Positions 15,886 through 25,278 are shown, counted from the stretch's first letter. The stretch is DNA of 51,756 nucleotides from RGIG464 sp045599585 (GCA_045599585.1 JAZRWH010000016.1:1-51756); one strand, 5' to 3'. Notes: a model not told the origin generated them from the letters alone. A program made the numbers and translations.

Positions 15886-17433
15886 TTGACTTTCCCACAA
15901 CCGACGCTCCGCTGCTCCTTCTGCGATAAGGAACGCGCTGACGTTAAAAAACTCATCGCAGGACCTAATGTCTATATCTGTAACGAATGTGTCGAATCGT
16001 CTTACGATGAGATCATGAAAGATTTACACAAAGACGGTTCCGCTCAGGAGTTTGAGAATATCCCTAAGCCTAAAGACATTTACGCAAAACTCAGCGATTA
16101 TGTCGTCGATCAGGACCACGCTAAAAAAGTCCTCTCCGTTGCCGTACATAACCACTATAAGCGTATCTCTGCGCCTCAAAAAGACGACGATGTCGAACTC
16201 GGTAAATCCAATATCCTTATTATTGGTCCAACCGGTACCGGCAAAACCTTACTTGCGCAGACGCTGGCCAAAATTCTCGACGTCCCCCTCGCAATCGCAG
16301 ATGCAACAAGCCTTACTGAAGCAGGTTACGTCGGCGACGACGTCGAAAATATCGTCCTCAACCTCATTCAGGCTGCTGACGGCGATATCGAACGCGCTAG
16401 TCGTGGTATCATCTATATCGATGAAGTCGACAAACTCGCGAAAAAAGGTGCCAACGTCTCTATTACCCGTGATGTCTCCGGTGAAGGCGTTCAGCAGTCT
16501 CTCCTCAAACTCATTGAAGGTACAATCGCTGCAGTCCCCCCAAAAGGCGGCCGTAAACACCCTCAACAAGAATTCATTCGCATCGACACCACAAACATTC
16601 TTTTCATTTGCGGCGGTGCCTTCGTTGGCCTCGAAGATATTATCGAAGCGCGTACGGCTAACGCCTCTATCGGCTTTAATGCCGATATCAAAAAGAATGA
16701 CCAAAAAGATGTCTCCGCTCTCTACAGTGTCCTCGAACCTGAAGATTTGCTTAAGTTCGGTCTCATTCCTGAACTCGTCGGTCGTCTCCCCGTCGTCGCT
16801 ACGCTCAATCCCCTCAATGAACAAGCGTTGATCCGCGTCCTCACTGAACCCAAAAATAGTCTCGTCCGTCAGTACGCCAAAATGTTCAAAATTGACGGCA
16901 TCGACATTGAGTTCACCGATGATGCCCTACTTAAAATCGCTCAACTCGCTGTTAAACGTGAAGCTGGCGCTCGCGGTCTCCGGGGCATACTCGAAAATAT
17001 CATGATGCCCTTCATGTACGCTTGTCCTGGACGTGATGACCTCAAAAAACTCGTCATCACAAAAGAAATCGTCGATAGTCATTCCGATCTTACCAATATC
17101 ATGGATTACCTCGACAAATCTGAACTTCTCCAAAAAGAAGCCACGACATCCGCTTCTGCGCCCGTACGCGAACCCGCCCCTTGCCCAGCTTCTGGCGGCT
17201 CTGATGGGTCCAATGGCGACGGCAATGACGAAAATAACGACACCAAATTAGTCGACTCAAAGGACAACGCCTCTCAAAATATCGATTCCGCTCTCGACTC
17301 TGACACTTCTCAAGTCTCCAATACTTCTGAAGATATTAAATCCTCTGCGGACGCTAACAACCCTTCTGAAGATTCTCCTAAAAAATCGAAATCTTCAAAA
17401 TCTAAAAAATCTTCCAAAAAGAACGATAAATAA
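15886..17433 (+). CDS. clpX: ATP-dependent Clp protease ATP-binding subunit ClpX
   Basis: AAA+ unfoldase that feeds tagged substrates to ClpP. The N-terminal zinc domain has C10, C13, C32 and C35 (CSFC and CNEC). Walker A GPTGTGKT is at 114-121, Walker B is IIYIDEVDKL, and the ClpP-docking loop IGF is at 262-264. The start is a TTG at 15886 with AGGAG (15874-15878) seven bases upstream; it gives the normal N-terminus, whereas an upstream in-frame GTG at 15799 would add 29 unrelated residues. At 515 residues it exceeds the usual 410-430: after the AAA+ small domain there is a tail of about 100 residues, first Ser/Asp/Asn-rich and acidic, then ending in repeated Lys-Ser. The tail is probably disordered. 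A terminator follows. Confidence 0.96.
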   Translation: MTFPQPTLRCSFCDKERADVKKLIAGPNVYICNECVESSYDEIMKDLHKDGSAQEFENIPKPKDIYAKLSDYVVDQDHAKKVLSVAVHNHYKRISAPQKDDDVELGKSNILIIGPTGTGKTLLAQTLAKILDVPLAIADATSLTEAGYVGDDVENIVLNLIQAADGDIERASRGIIYIDEVDKLAKKGANVSITRDVSGEGVQQSLLKLIEGTIAAVPPKGGRKHPQQEFIRIDTTNILFICGGAFVGLEDIIEARTANASIGFNADIKKNDQKDVSALYSVLEPEDLLKFGLIPELVGRLPVVATLNPLNEQALIRVLTEPKNSLVRQYAKMFKIDGIDIEFTDDALLKIAQLAVKREAGARGLRGILENIMMPFMYACPGRDDLKKLVITKEIVDSHSDLTNIMDYLDKSELLQKEATTSASAPVREPAPCPASGGSDGSNGDGNDENNDTKLVDSKDNASQNIDSALDSDTSQVSNTSEDIKSSADANNPSEDSPKKSKSSKSKKSSKKNDK

Positions 17434-17462
17434 CCCGAAGCACGCTTCGGCAGCGTTCCTTT

Positions 17463-17493
17463 AGCCCGACACGCTAGCGTCGGGCTTTTTTTT
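17463..17493 (+). terminator. Rho-independent terminator after clpX
   Basis: AGCCCGAC (17463-17470) pairs with GTCGGGCT (17479-17486) and is followed by a long T-run. Confidence 0.92.
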
Positions 17494-17557
17494 CTGTGAC
17501 TTGGGCAATTAAGTCTCTTTTCTGTATTCGCCCACTTAACTCATAAGGAGCTATCTC

Positions 17558-18238
17558 ATGCGTATCATGCTTAAACTCAGCGGCGAAGTTCTCGGCGGTC
17601 CTCAAGGCATCGGCCTCGATGCTGATACACTCAAAAATTTCGCAAAAATTCTCGGCGAAATTGCTAAAAAACATCAGCTCGCAATCGTTACAGGCGGCGG
17701 CAATATCCTTCGCGGAAAATCTACGAAAGGCCTCGATCGCGCTAAAGCTGACCAGATTGGCATGATGGCTACGGTCATCAATTGCATGACGCTCGAACAG
17801 CACCTCCTTGCCCAAGGCTACAAAGCTCACGCTGTGAGCAGCGTATCTTCCCTCGCTGCTCACTACGATATCCCCGCTGCTCGCCAAGAACTTGAACAAG
17901 GCACGATCGTCCTCGTGGCTGGCGGTACCTCTAATCCCTATTTTACGACCGACTCTGCTGCTGCCCTCCGCGCACTCGAACTCAACTGCGACATTCTTCT
18001 TAAAGCAACAAAAGTTGATGGCGTTTACGACAAAGATCCTGCAAAAAATCCCGATGCAAAACGCTACGACCACATCACGCTCCAGGATGCAATCGCTCAA
18101 AATCTCGGCGTCATGGATCTCACAGCAATGATCCTCTGCAAAGAAAATGGCATGAAACTTCGCGTTTGCTGCGTCGACAGCCTCAATGACCTCGACGGTA
18201 TTCTTAACGATAATTCTAAATCAACACTCGTCGACTAA
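17558..18238 (+). CDS. pyrH: UMP kinase
   Basis: 226 residues of the amino-acid-kinase fold, phosphorylating UMP to UDP in pyrimidine nucleotide synthesis. Family motifs: MLKLSGEVLGG at the N-terminus, VTGGGNILRG (about 45-54), the hexamer-contact region ADQIGMMATVINCM, FTTDSAAALRALEL and KATKVDGVYDKDP. A good AAGGAG lies just before the ATG. It is slightly short of the usual 235-245 residues. It is commonly grouped with tsf and frr; here it stands alone between two terminators, downstream of clpX. Confidence 0.95.
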   Translation: MRIMLKLSGEVLGGPQGIGLDADTLKNFAKILGEIAKKHQLAIVTGGGNILRGKSTKGLDRAKADQIGMMATVINCMTLEQHLLAQGYKAHAVSSVSSLAAHYDIPAARQELEQGTIVLVAGGTSNPYFTTDSAAALRALELNCDILLKATKVDGVYDKDPAKNPDAKRYDHITLQDAIAQNLGVMDLTAMILCKENGMKLRVCCVDSLNDLDGILNDNSKSTLVD

Positions 18239-18261
18239 TTTCGCATCTTCTATTAATAAAA

Positions 18262-18287
18262 AGCGCTCCCTTGTGAGCGCTTTTTTT
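18262..18287 (+). terminator. Rho-independent terminator after pyrH
   Basis: AGCGCTC (18262-18268) pairs with GAGCGCT (18275-18281), then seven T. Confidence 0.9.
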
Positions 18288-18336
18288 GTTATTATAATTT
18301 AAGTTATTATTTTTCTTTATTATTTCACGATTAGTA

Positions 18337-18957
18337 TTATTCAATATTTACATCAATACACTGAACTTCTTTTTTGTTATTTTTATCCAATTTCAAAACA
18401 CATTTGACGGGAGTCGGCGCCATCGATCCATTCGATTTTGTTTTATAATATTCAATCGTAAGCATTCCATTCGACTCAACCCACGTAGGCGAATTCACCT
18501 CAACGCCAGGTAAACAATCCTTTGAATTTAAATAATGATCACTTCCCGTCGCTAAAATGAGAATCGTCCGAAACCGCGTACTTTCAGATACTGCATCAGG
18601 CGTCGCTCGAAGCGCAAAAGCAACCTGCGCAAGTAGATCATCATTAGGCATGATTACAGCCGCACCCTGATCCAGAATCACCCCAACAAAATTATACTTC
18701 CCTTCTGCATCCAAGGCTCGCGTCGTTCGCGTCGTCTCCACAAAGGCCAAGTTACCGAGTTTTAGCCTGCCATAAGCCATATCGCTCTGAGTCAGCGACT
18801 TCGCTTTGCGAATCGCTCTTTTACCAGCCCACGTTTCATCCCAATCGTAATCAATCTTTAGCTCTCCGTTCCATGTCGGCACCTCTGTCATGCCCACCGA
18901 ATCCGCAGATCCTGACGATAAAAACGCAGCAATGGCTGCGATTAGCTCTTTTATCAT
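18337..18957 (-). CDS. small probably exported protein of unknown function
   Basis: 206 residues from the ATG at 18957, which lies ten bases from an AAGGAG; in-frame GTGs at 18963 and 18966 are too close to it. The N-terminus MIKELIAAIAAFLSSGSA is a short hydrophobic segment after one Lys and may be a signal peptide with cleavage after GSA. The rest is soluble, with two cysteines near residues 150-190 and a Lys/Asn-rich end. No family recognised. It is convergent with pyrH and stands alone. Confidence 0.65.
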   Translation of the reverse strand: MIKELIAAIAAFLSSGSADSVGMTEVPTWNGELKIDYDWDETWAGKRAIRKAKSLTQSDMAYGRLKLGNLAFVETTRTTRALDAEGKYNFVGVILDQGAAVIMPNDDLLAQVAFALRATPDAVSESTRFRTILILATGSDHYLNSKDCLPGVEVNSPTWVESNGMLTIEYYKTKSNGSMAPTPVKCVLKLDKNNKKEVQCIDVNIE

Positions 18958-19029
18958 ATTCACCACTCTCCTTCCCCCACAATCCTAAATATAATCTAAC
19001 AGTGATGAATGCTTAATGCCAATATTAAA

Positions 19030-19059
19030 TGTCGCGTATTGCCTATGGCAATAGCGACA
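19030..19059. repeat. bulged-hairpin repeat (GTAT/ATAG family)
   Basis: Perfect 13-bp stem with one unpaired G19036: TGTCGC (19030-19035) with GCGACA (19054-19059), and TATTGCC (19037-19043) with GGCAATA (19047-19053). Loop TAT. The cleanest copy of the family. Confidence 0.8.
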
Positions 19060-19060
19060 T

Positions 19061-19094
19061 GGCGCGCTGTATTCGCAAAGCGAATAGGCGCGCC
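19061..19094. repeat. bulged-hairpin repeat (GTAT/ATAG family)
   Basis: GGCGCGCT (19061-19068), bulged G19069, TATTCGC (19070-19076), loop AAA, GCGAATA (19080-19086), GGCGCGCC (19087-19094), with one G-T wobble. In tandem with the preceding copy in the same orientation, as at 201-265. Confidence 0.8.
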
Positions 19095-19237
19095 CATAAA
19101 ATAATAATCTCGTTGGATTTAGAAGAAATCTCTTAGCGAAGTGTAACATATAAACATGCAACATCCCGCATTCTACTTTGCTTTATTATTAATTATTACA
19201 AATTCAACAAAGTCATTCAAAACAAATTTGTAAAACC

Positions 19238-19268
19238 AAAAAAAGAGGCGCTGTCGAAAACGCCTCTT
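19238..19268 (-). terminator. Rho-independent terminator of the Stig1/GLUG lipoprotein gene
   Basis: AAGAGGCG (19243-19250) pairs with CGCCTCTT (19261-19268). On the minus strand a T-run complementary to 19238-19244 follows the hairpin. Confidence 0.85.
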
Positions 19269-19291
19269 AAGTTACTTCATATCAATGATAT

Positions 19292-22200
19292 TTATTTGCA
19301 CAAATTAAAGGTATCAATACCTTTAAGAACCGGTAGTTTTACAATTAAAGGATTGTTTTCGGTACCAGGCCCAGTCGTCAATGTACATTCTTTTTCTTCC
19401 CAAACATCATAATTAGCTTTTAGGACATCAAAGAGCGAAGTATTGCCAACCATCGGTTTTCCGTCGACGTATTCAAACGTGCCATACGTCGAATTGCTAC
19501 TCAAACCTTGAGAAGTACCCATAGCTTTGGCTGCCGAACTAACCCAGCCGTAAGTTCCGTTGGCCGTAATTGACCCGCTGCCCGTAAAGCCACCGCAGAT
19601 ATAACCAGGATAGTTCGCTTTAACAATTCCAGTACCGTACGAGTTGGTCAGTGTCGTCGTACCACTGTCATTGCTGCCATAGACGGAACCAGCGTAGCCG
19701 TTAATCACGTTACCAGTGCTAAAGGTCGATTCGAGAATGAGTTTGTCACCGTGATCAACACCTGCAACGCCACCGACGCCGCCCACTGTCGAAGTTTGAG
19801 CTGTACCAAATGCTGCGCACTGTTTTACTGTCGTTGTACGAATGCCACGGCCCAAGAATCCGCCAACACTATAATAGCCTTCAGCAAAACCGGAAGCACT
19901 ATCCAAGATAAACGTCGATCCTTCGGATGTCCCAACAAAACCGCCAAAACCGTACGCCCCCGTCGTACCGGTACTCTTCGCAGAACCAGAAGCTGAAGAC
20001 TGCGAAATCGTCGATTTCTTAGCATAACCTGTGTGGCCACCAACCGAGGTATTGCCCGTAACATTACCGAATGCTTTGGTTTGCGTAATCGTAGAATCTT
20101 CCGTAAATCCGAAAATACCGCCTGCCATATCCTTCGTCGTAACGACGTTGACATGCGCTGAACTATCCGAAACATTAGACGCAACGACAGAACCAATCAA
20201 ACCACCAGCATTGCTGACAGCTGTAATATTGCCGCTGACGTGACAACGCGTGATATCCGCGTTTTGAATCGATCCACTCAATACGCCGACGTAGTTATTC
20301 TTAGCGTTAAAATAGAGGTCGGCATTGACGCCGTCGACGACTGCACGATCTGTTGCAGAAGCTCCGACAATGCGTCCGAACAAACCGCAGTAGTTACTCT
20401 TGCAATCAAACATTCGCGATGAAGTGATCGAACGCGTATTGCCATAGAATTTGCCGGTAAACGGATGATTGACGTTACCAATGCTTTCCCAGTTTTCGTC
20501 ATTGATCTGGATATTTGCTGTTAGCAAATAGGCATTCTCAGAGTTACTTGCGGGATAAACCGTGTTCGTGTTGATCGCATCGCGCATCGCCGAAAGCGCT
20601 TCGATCGAGCCAATGCAATAAGCGCGAACACTCTTGCCGTCAGGCGTTGTGTAGGTTGTATAGCCATCTGCATCACATTTATCCTGAAGACAAACCTTGC
20701 CATCGCAGCTCGATTTTTCATCACACTTGTTGCCGCAGGTGCCACAATTTTCATCGTCAAACAGTGGCACGCATTTCGTTCCACCGCAGGTATCAAGGTT
20801 TTCAAAGCATTTAAGTTCACATTTGCCTGCGACACATGCGGCTGATACTGTATAGGTTGTATCGCATTTATTACCGCAAGCACCACACGAATTGATATCG
20901 TTAAGGCTTGTTTCACAACCGTTTTCGATGTTTCCATCGCAATCAGCATAACCCTCATCACAAACGAGATTACAACTGCCGCTGCCACAAGTACTGGCCC
21001 CAGCATGACTCAACGCGGAGCAGTTCATCCCCGTACTGGTGGCATTGCATCCACAGTGTTTGGTATCACTTGCACCACTCGTACAGAACAACGATCCGTC
21101 TTGCGCAAGACAAAGCGAGTCGGCTGTGTTTTGACACTGACACACGCCGTTTGAGCAAATTTCATCGCCTTTGCATTGTACACCTGCATAATGTGAACTC
21201 GTCGAATCCTGGCTATTACATTCGCCTTTAGCACCGCAGAAAGTTGTATTGCTTAAGCCATCCACACAAAGATCACCACAGACCAAAAGATCACCGCAGT
21301 CTTTTCGACATGTGCCTTTGCTGCACACTAAACCCGCGCCACAGGCTTCGCCACATGTACCGCAGTTCGCCTTGTCACTCTCCAAATCGACACAAGAATC
21401 ACCACAATACGTTTCATTTACAGCACAAACACTCACGCACACACCGTCCGTACATTTTGTACCTGCTACACATTGTACCATGGCTACACCACAGTGATCA
21501 TTGTCTGTATCAAGATTGTAGCAATTGCCGTTAACATACGTTTCGCCCGCTTCACATTTGTCTACGCAATGGCTCTCGGAGCACTTTTGGCTCTCGACAC
21601 ATGCATTGCCGCATTCGCCACAGTTTTCACTGTCCAAAACAAGATCAACGCATTTATCGTTGCAATACGTCCGATCTGCTGCGCAAATGTTTTCACATGC
21701 TCCAGCTTTGCATTCTGTACCAAAGACGCATACATTGTCACATGAACCACAGTTTTCATCATCATTTAAAGGATCGACACAGGTTCCACCACAGTAAAGC
21801 TGCCCCGCTTCACACACTTTTTCGCAATTACTCGCTTTGCAGCGTTCATCTGATGCACATGCTTTGTCGCATGAACCACAGTGCGCATCGTCATTGGACA
21901 AATCGTAGCACCCGTCGCCACATAACGTCTTGTTTTCCACACACTCACTCGGTTTGGCCACGCACAAACCTGCATCACACTTCTCGTCTTCGTTACATTT
22001 AGTGTTGCAATCACCACAATGCATGGCATCCGTCAAAAAATGAACGCACTCGGTTCCACACACGTTCTCGTTGGACTCGCACTGGATCGGAGAGTCAGTC
22101 GGCTCACAGCTCCCTTCAATACAAAGCTCGTTCTCTCCACATTTGTGCCCACATGCGCCGCAGTTTTGAACATCCGTCTTCTCATCCACACAATTTGTTC

Positions 22201-22474
22201 CACACTGCTTTGTGCCTTCTTCACACTGGATCGGGTGATCGTTGAGTTCACAATTTCCCTGCACACAAATCGTATTCTCTTCACATTTTATACCGCAGCC
22301 ACCGCAGTTTAACACGTCCGTTTGAAAATCTACACAGCTTGCACCGCACGCCTCCATACCCGTGCTGCACTTCTCGCTAGGAATCTTCCCTCCGCCCATA
22401 GAAGCATCATCGCTACACCCGCTTGCAATCATTGTTGCAGCTGCTGCTAACCAAAAAAGTCGATTCGCTTTCAT
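19292..22474 (-). CDS. large lipoprotein: cysteine-rich Stig1-like repeats plus GLUG-type repeats
   Basis: 1,060 residues. The signal peptide ends at ATMIASGC, giving a lipid anchor. Residues about 30-600 hold roughly a dozen cysteine-rich units of about 38-42 residues, with patterns such as CGTNCVDEKTDVQNCGACG and CV...D..NCG.CG..C. Such Stig1-like modules are common on myxobacterial surface proteins. From about 640 a different region begins: a segment with WESIGNVNHPFTGKFYGN and then repeated GG.IG or VGG..G units of about 25-30 residues, matching GLUG motifs of right-handed beta-helical surface proteins. The start at 22474 is chosen because GGAG lies six bases upstream; a TTG at 22486 overlaps that site. 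Probably a surface stalk plus adhesive beta-helix; no enzymatic motif seen. Confidence 0.85.
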   Translation of the reverse strand: MKANRLFWLAAAATMIASGCSDDASMGGGKIPSEKCSTGMEACGASCVDFQTDVLNCGGCGIKCEENTICVQGNCELNDHPIQCEEGTKQCGTNCVDEKTDVQNCGACGHKCGENELCIEGSCEPTDSPIQCESNENVCGTECVHFLTDAMHCGDCNTKCNEDEKCDAGLCVAKPSECVENKTLCGDGCYDLSNDDAHCGSCDKACASDERCKASNCEKVCEAGQLYCGGTCVDPLNDDENCGSCDNVCVFGTECKAGACENICAADRTYCNDKCVDLVLDSENCGECGNACVESQKCSESHCVDKCEAGETYVNGNCYNLDTDNDHCGVAMVQCVAGTKCTDGVCVSVCAVNETYCGDSCVDLESDKANCGTCGEACGAGLVCSKGTCRKDCGDLLVCGDLCVDGLSNTTFCGAKGECNSQDSTSSHYAGVQCKGDEICSNGVCQCQNTADSLCLAQDGSLFCTSGASDTKHCGCNATSTGMNCSALSHAGASTCGSGSCNLVCDEGYADCDGNIENGCETSLNDINSCGACGNKCDTTYTVSAACVAGKCELKCFENLDTCGGTKCVPLFDDENCGTCGNKCDEKSSCDGKVCLQDKCDADGYTTYTTPDGKSVRAYCIGSIEALSAMRDAINTNTVYPASNSENAYLLTANIQINDENWESIGNVNHPFTGKFYGNTRSITSSRMFDCKSNYCGLFGRIVGASATDRAVVDGVNADLYFNAKNNYVGVLSGSIQNADITRCHVSGNITAVSNAGGLIGSVVASNVSDSSAHVNVVTTKDMAGGIFGFTEDSTITQTKAFGNVTGNTSVGGHTGYAKKSTISQSSASGSAKSTGTTGAYGFGGFVGTSEGSTFILDSASGFAEGYYSVGGFLGRGIRTTTVKQCAAFGTAQTSTVGGVGGVAGVDHGDKLILESTFSTGNVINGYAGSVYGSNDSGTTTLTNSYGTGIVKANYPGYICGGFTGSGSITANGTYGWVSSAAKAMGTSQGLSSNSTYGTFEYVDGKPMVGNTSLFDVLKANYDVWEEKECTLTTGPGTENNPLIVKLPVLKGIDTFNLCK

Positions 22475-22982
22475 CATTTGCTCCAATTTTATAGGGCCGT
22501 CTCGTACGAGGTCACTTCTAAAGGTACGTCACGGCGTCTTGATCTCTGTAATGACATCGCCATCACAATGCTCGCCCCCCTATACATTCTTTTACATCTT
22601 ATATCAACTTTGTAACGATAAATATTGTTCTTTCTTTTTTGTTTATTAGGTCGCCTATTCTCGGCTTCGCCTCAAATACGGCTCCCCTGCGCCGCTATGC
22701 GCTTCGCACATACGCGCCGCATATTCTTTATTTGTGGCGGTTTCTCATACATCCAATCTTCGCTGATCTAACGCCTTCTCAATCCATAAAAAAACTTCAT
22801 TCAAAGCTTAAAACAATCATTATCTCGATCTACCCTTACTTCCAACAGTTGCAGCTGTCACCCTCCAGCTCGCACAAAAGCCCCAATGACTTTACAAATA
22901 AGACTCACTTCAATAAATAGTATGCGCGTATGCTCTTTCTGCATCCGCACAGGCTTTTTTGCTTTTACAGCCGGTGGTAATC
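22475..22982. other. 508-bp intergenic region between divergent exported-protein genes
   Basis: It holds the promoters of the minus-strand lipoprotein and the plus-strand protease genes and a bulged-hairpin repeat cluster at 22655-22716. A 93-codon plus-strand frame at 22639 runs through the palindromes, has no ribosome-binding site and odd composition, and is not called. Confidence 0.4.
22655..22716. repeat. two degenerate bulged-hairpin repeats
   Basis: The first (from CCTATTC to AAATACGG, 22655-22680) is decayed. The second has GCCGC, TATG, CATA, a bulged C713 and GCG (22691-22716). Both are in CTAT/ATAC orientation. Confidence 0.5.
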
Positions 22983-24353
22983 ATGAATACTCTCAAATTC
23001 TTGGCAGTTGTTGGCATTTTCGGCAGTTTATGTGTTGCTTGCTCTAACGGAAATCAACCACAACAAAAATTACGCGAACTCAATACAGAACGACACGCGA
23101 TGCTCAATGGCGAAGTAGATACTTCCGAAGCGCACAAAGCTGTCGTCGGTATCTTTTCCAGCAAAGGCATGGGAAGCTGCACTTACTATGATCAGCTCTA
23201 CTGCACGGGTACACTCATTCACCCGCAGTACGTCATTACAGCTGCACATTGCGTCGCTCGCATAAATAACCAGAACACTGCAACTAGCGGTTACTGCAAT
23301 ACTTACACAAAAGTTGGATTCGGCAACACCGAAGAAGAAGTTTCCCAAAATCTCGTGGATGTCAAATCGATCTACTATCACAAGGGGTTTGACGAGTTTT
23401 ACACGAACAATAACGAATCCTACAATCAACACAACGATATTGCTATTATCAAACTCGCTGAGCCCGTTGACGAATCGATTGCAAAACCTATTCCTCTCCT
23501 TCCGCCTTGGTCTGAGGCAGCCAAAAATTTGCCTGGAATGAATACTGAAATCGTCGGCTACGGATTCGATGAAAAGGGTGCATTCGGACAAAAACTCAAA
23601 TTTACAGTGCCCATCCAAGAGTACTGTCAAGGGTCTTCAAAAGATGATGACTGCCTACTCCTAGACCCTGTAACGGTCGACGGTTGTCACCCTGATCCTG
23701 TCCACTGTAAACGTGACGGCATACAAGATTACGAAGAAGTCGTCATTATGCCCTACAATAGTATTTTTTATTTACAATACGAGGGAGGACCTTGTCAGGG
23801 CGATTCCGGCGGACCAGCATTTATCAATGTTGATGGTCAGGAGTACGTTGTTGGCCTTACTAGCTACGGCGATCTGGCCTGCTTAGGGTACGGTGTTTCG
23901 AGCACACCACACGACTACTTTGATTGGATCATGGAACGTGCTCCCGAAGTCATGGACATGTACCCCGGCATTTGTTCAAACGGAATTGATGATAACCAAG
24001 ACGGACGAAAAGATTGCCACGACCCACTTTGCGCTGGCAGCTCCGCATGTGATTCTAGCGGTGACAATCCCGACGACGGAAAAAATGACAATCCCGACGA
24101 TGGTGGCAGCTCACAACTCCCCAAAACGGAAACGCAGTGTAATGATGGCATCGATAATGACAACGACGGCAAGATCGATTGCAACGACGCTGATTGCTAC
24201 CAATCCGAAGTTTGCAAAGACTCGAAGTCGAAGAAAAAATCCAGCGATTCCTGCAGCATAACGCAAATGAACGCCGCTTCACCGATCAACGGTCTGTGGG
24301 GAGCACCTCTCGCACTCCTCGCTTTGTTTGCACTTCGTAGACGCAGATCCTGA
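22983..24353 (+). CDS. trypsin-like serine protease with MYXO-CTERM-like tail
   Basis: 456 residues, peptidase family S1. Signal peptide with a lipoprotein-like CVAC end at Cys20. The catalytic triad is visible: His89 in VITAAHC, Asp152 in HNDIAII and Ser275 in CQGDSGGP. Cysteine-rich loops between 214 and 242 suggest several disulphides. After the protease domain are two short DNQDGRKDC and DNDNDGKIDC calcium-loop-like repeats separated by an Asp/Pro/Gly linker, then a single Cys, a hydrophobic helix (APLALLALFAL) and RRRR, the layout of MYXO-CTERM proteins. Having both a possible lipobox and a C-terminal anchor is unusual; one may be non-functional. The start at 22983 follows GGTGG. Likely cell-surface or released. 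Confidence 0.9.
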   Translation: MNTLKFLAVVGIFGSLCVACSNGNQPQQKLRELNTERHAMLNGEVDTSEAHKAVVGIFSSKGMGSCTYYDQLYCTGTLIHPQYVITAAHCVARINNQNTATSGYCNTYTKVGFGNTEEEVSQNLVDVKSIYYHKGFDEFYTNNNESYNQHNDIAIIKLAEPVDESIAKPIPLLPPWSEAAKNLPGMNTEIVGYGFDEKGAFGQKLKFTVPIQEYCQGSSKDDDCLLLDPVTVDGCHPDPVHCKRDGIQDYEEVVIMPYNSIFYLQYEGGPCQGDSGGPAFINVDGQEYVVGLTSYGDLACLGYGVSSTPHDYFDWIMERAPEVMDMYPGICSNGIDDNQDGRKDCHDPLCAGSSACDSSGDNPDDGKNDNPDDGGSSQLPKTETQCNDGIDNDNDGKIDCNDADCYQSEVCKDSKSKKKSSDSCSITQMNAASPINGLWGAPLALLALFALRRRRS

Positions 24354-24400
24354 ATCCATTGAACCAACCTATATTTTCAGCCGATATTGCTGAATATTTA

Positions 24401-24430
24401 TTGCATTTAACCCAGCTAAATCAGTATTAT
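24401..24430 (+). promoter_or_regulatory. promoter of udp
   Basis: TTGCAT (24401-24406) and TATTAT (24425-24430) with an 18-bp spacer, 45 bp upstream of the udp start. A weak TTCAGC/GCTGAA hairpin at 24375-24393 lies between the protease stop and this promoter. Confidence 0.5.
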
Positions 24431-24474
24431 TTTTCGCTCCGCGTCTGGGGCTTAGTTTTTTAGGAGTTTTTCAC

Positions 24475-25227
24475 ATGAAACAGTATCACATTGCGCTCGA
24501 CAACGGCCAGGTTGGTCGTTACGTGTTGCTTCCAGGTAATCCTCAGCGCGTCGAAAAAATGGCGCGGTATCTCGACAACCCCGTTTTTGTTGGACAAAAT
24601 CGCGAATATTGCTGCTGGAATGGCGAACTTCTCGGTGAGAAAGTTTCGATCGTTTCAACAGGTATCGGCGGTCCTTCGGCAGCCATTGCCATGGAAGAAT
24701 TAGGGAAGATCGGCGCTGATACGTTCATCCGCACGGGCACGTGTGGTATGCTTCAACCCGGGCATGGACGCGGTGAAGTCGTCATTGCAACGGCTTCTGT
24801 TCGTGGGGGGGCAACAGCAAATGCCTACGTTCCGCTTTCTTTCCCCGCTGTAGCCCATCACGAAATCGTCGCAGACCTCATCGCTGCGGCTGACAAACTC
24901 GGCTACAAACGCAGTGTTGGCATCATTCAGTGCAAAGACGCTTTTTATCTTGAAGATCCAGAGCAGCTTCCGCGCAAGCAGCAGGCAGAGATGGATTGGG
25001 AAATGTGGCGTCGTGCTGGCGTCGTTGCGTCAGAAATGGAATCCGATACGCTTTTCGTCATTGCCTCAATTCGTGGCTATCGTATGGGAACGGTGCTGAT
25101 GAGTCTCGGTGGTACGGCTGGTGAAACCGAAATGGTTGGCACTTCCAAAGACGAACTTGATCGTATGACGACGACAGCGATCGAAGCCCTCAAAATTCGC
25201 ATCCTCAAAGATCGCGAACCAAAGTAA
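24475..25227 (+). CDS. udp: uridine phosphorylase
   Basis: 250 residues of the PNP/UDP family. It splits uridine with phosphate into uracil and ribose-1-phosphate for pyrimidine salvage in the cytosol. Motifs: LLPGNPQRVEKMA (phosphate-binding start), STGIGGPSAAIAMEEL, RTGTCGMLQP, then CKDAFYLEDPEQ and the ribose-binding EMES (GVVASEMESDTLF). The ATG has TTAGGAG upstream. Single-gene unit with its own promoter and terminator. Specificity for uridine over other nucleosides is inferred from overall similarity. Confidence 0.92.
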   Translation: MKQYHIALDNGQVGRYVLLPGNPQRVEKMARYLDNPVFVGQNREYCCWNGELLGEKVSIVSTGIGGPSAAIAMEELGKIGADTFIRTGTCGMLQPGHGRGEVVIATASVRGGATANAYVPLSFPAVAHHEIVADLIAAADKLGYKRSVGIIQCKDAFYLEDPEQLPRKQQAEMDWEMWRRAGVVASEMESDTLFVIASIRGYRMGTVLMSLGGTAGETEMVGTSKDELDRMTTTAIEALKIRILKDREPK

Positions 25228-25247
25228 CGCGTACAACCAAAAGTTCA

Positions 25248-25278
25248 AAGGCACTGCTCTAGCGCAGTGCCTTTTTTT
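25248..25278 (+). terminator. Rho-independent terminator of udp
   Basis: AAGGCACTGC (25248-25257) pairs with GCAGTGCCTT (25264-25273), loop TCTAGC, then T-run. Confidence 0.93.

Noticed and set aside
22639..22920. 93-codon plus-strand frame between divergent genes
   Set aside because: Overlaps repeat palindromes, lacks a ribosome-binding site and has no protein-like pattern.
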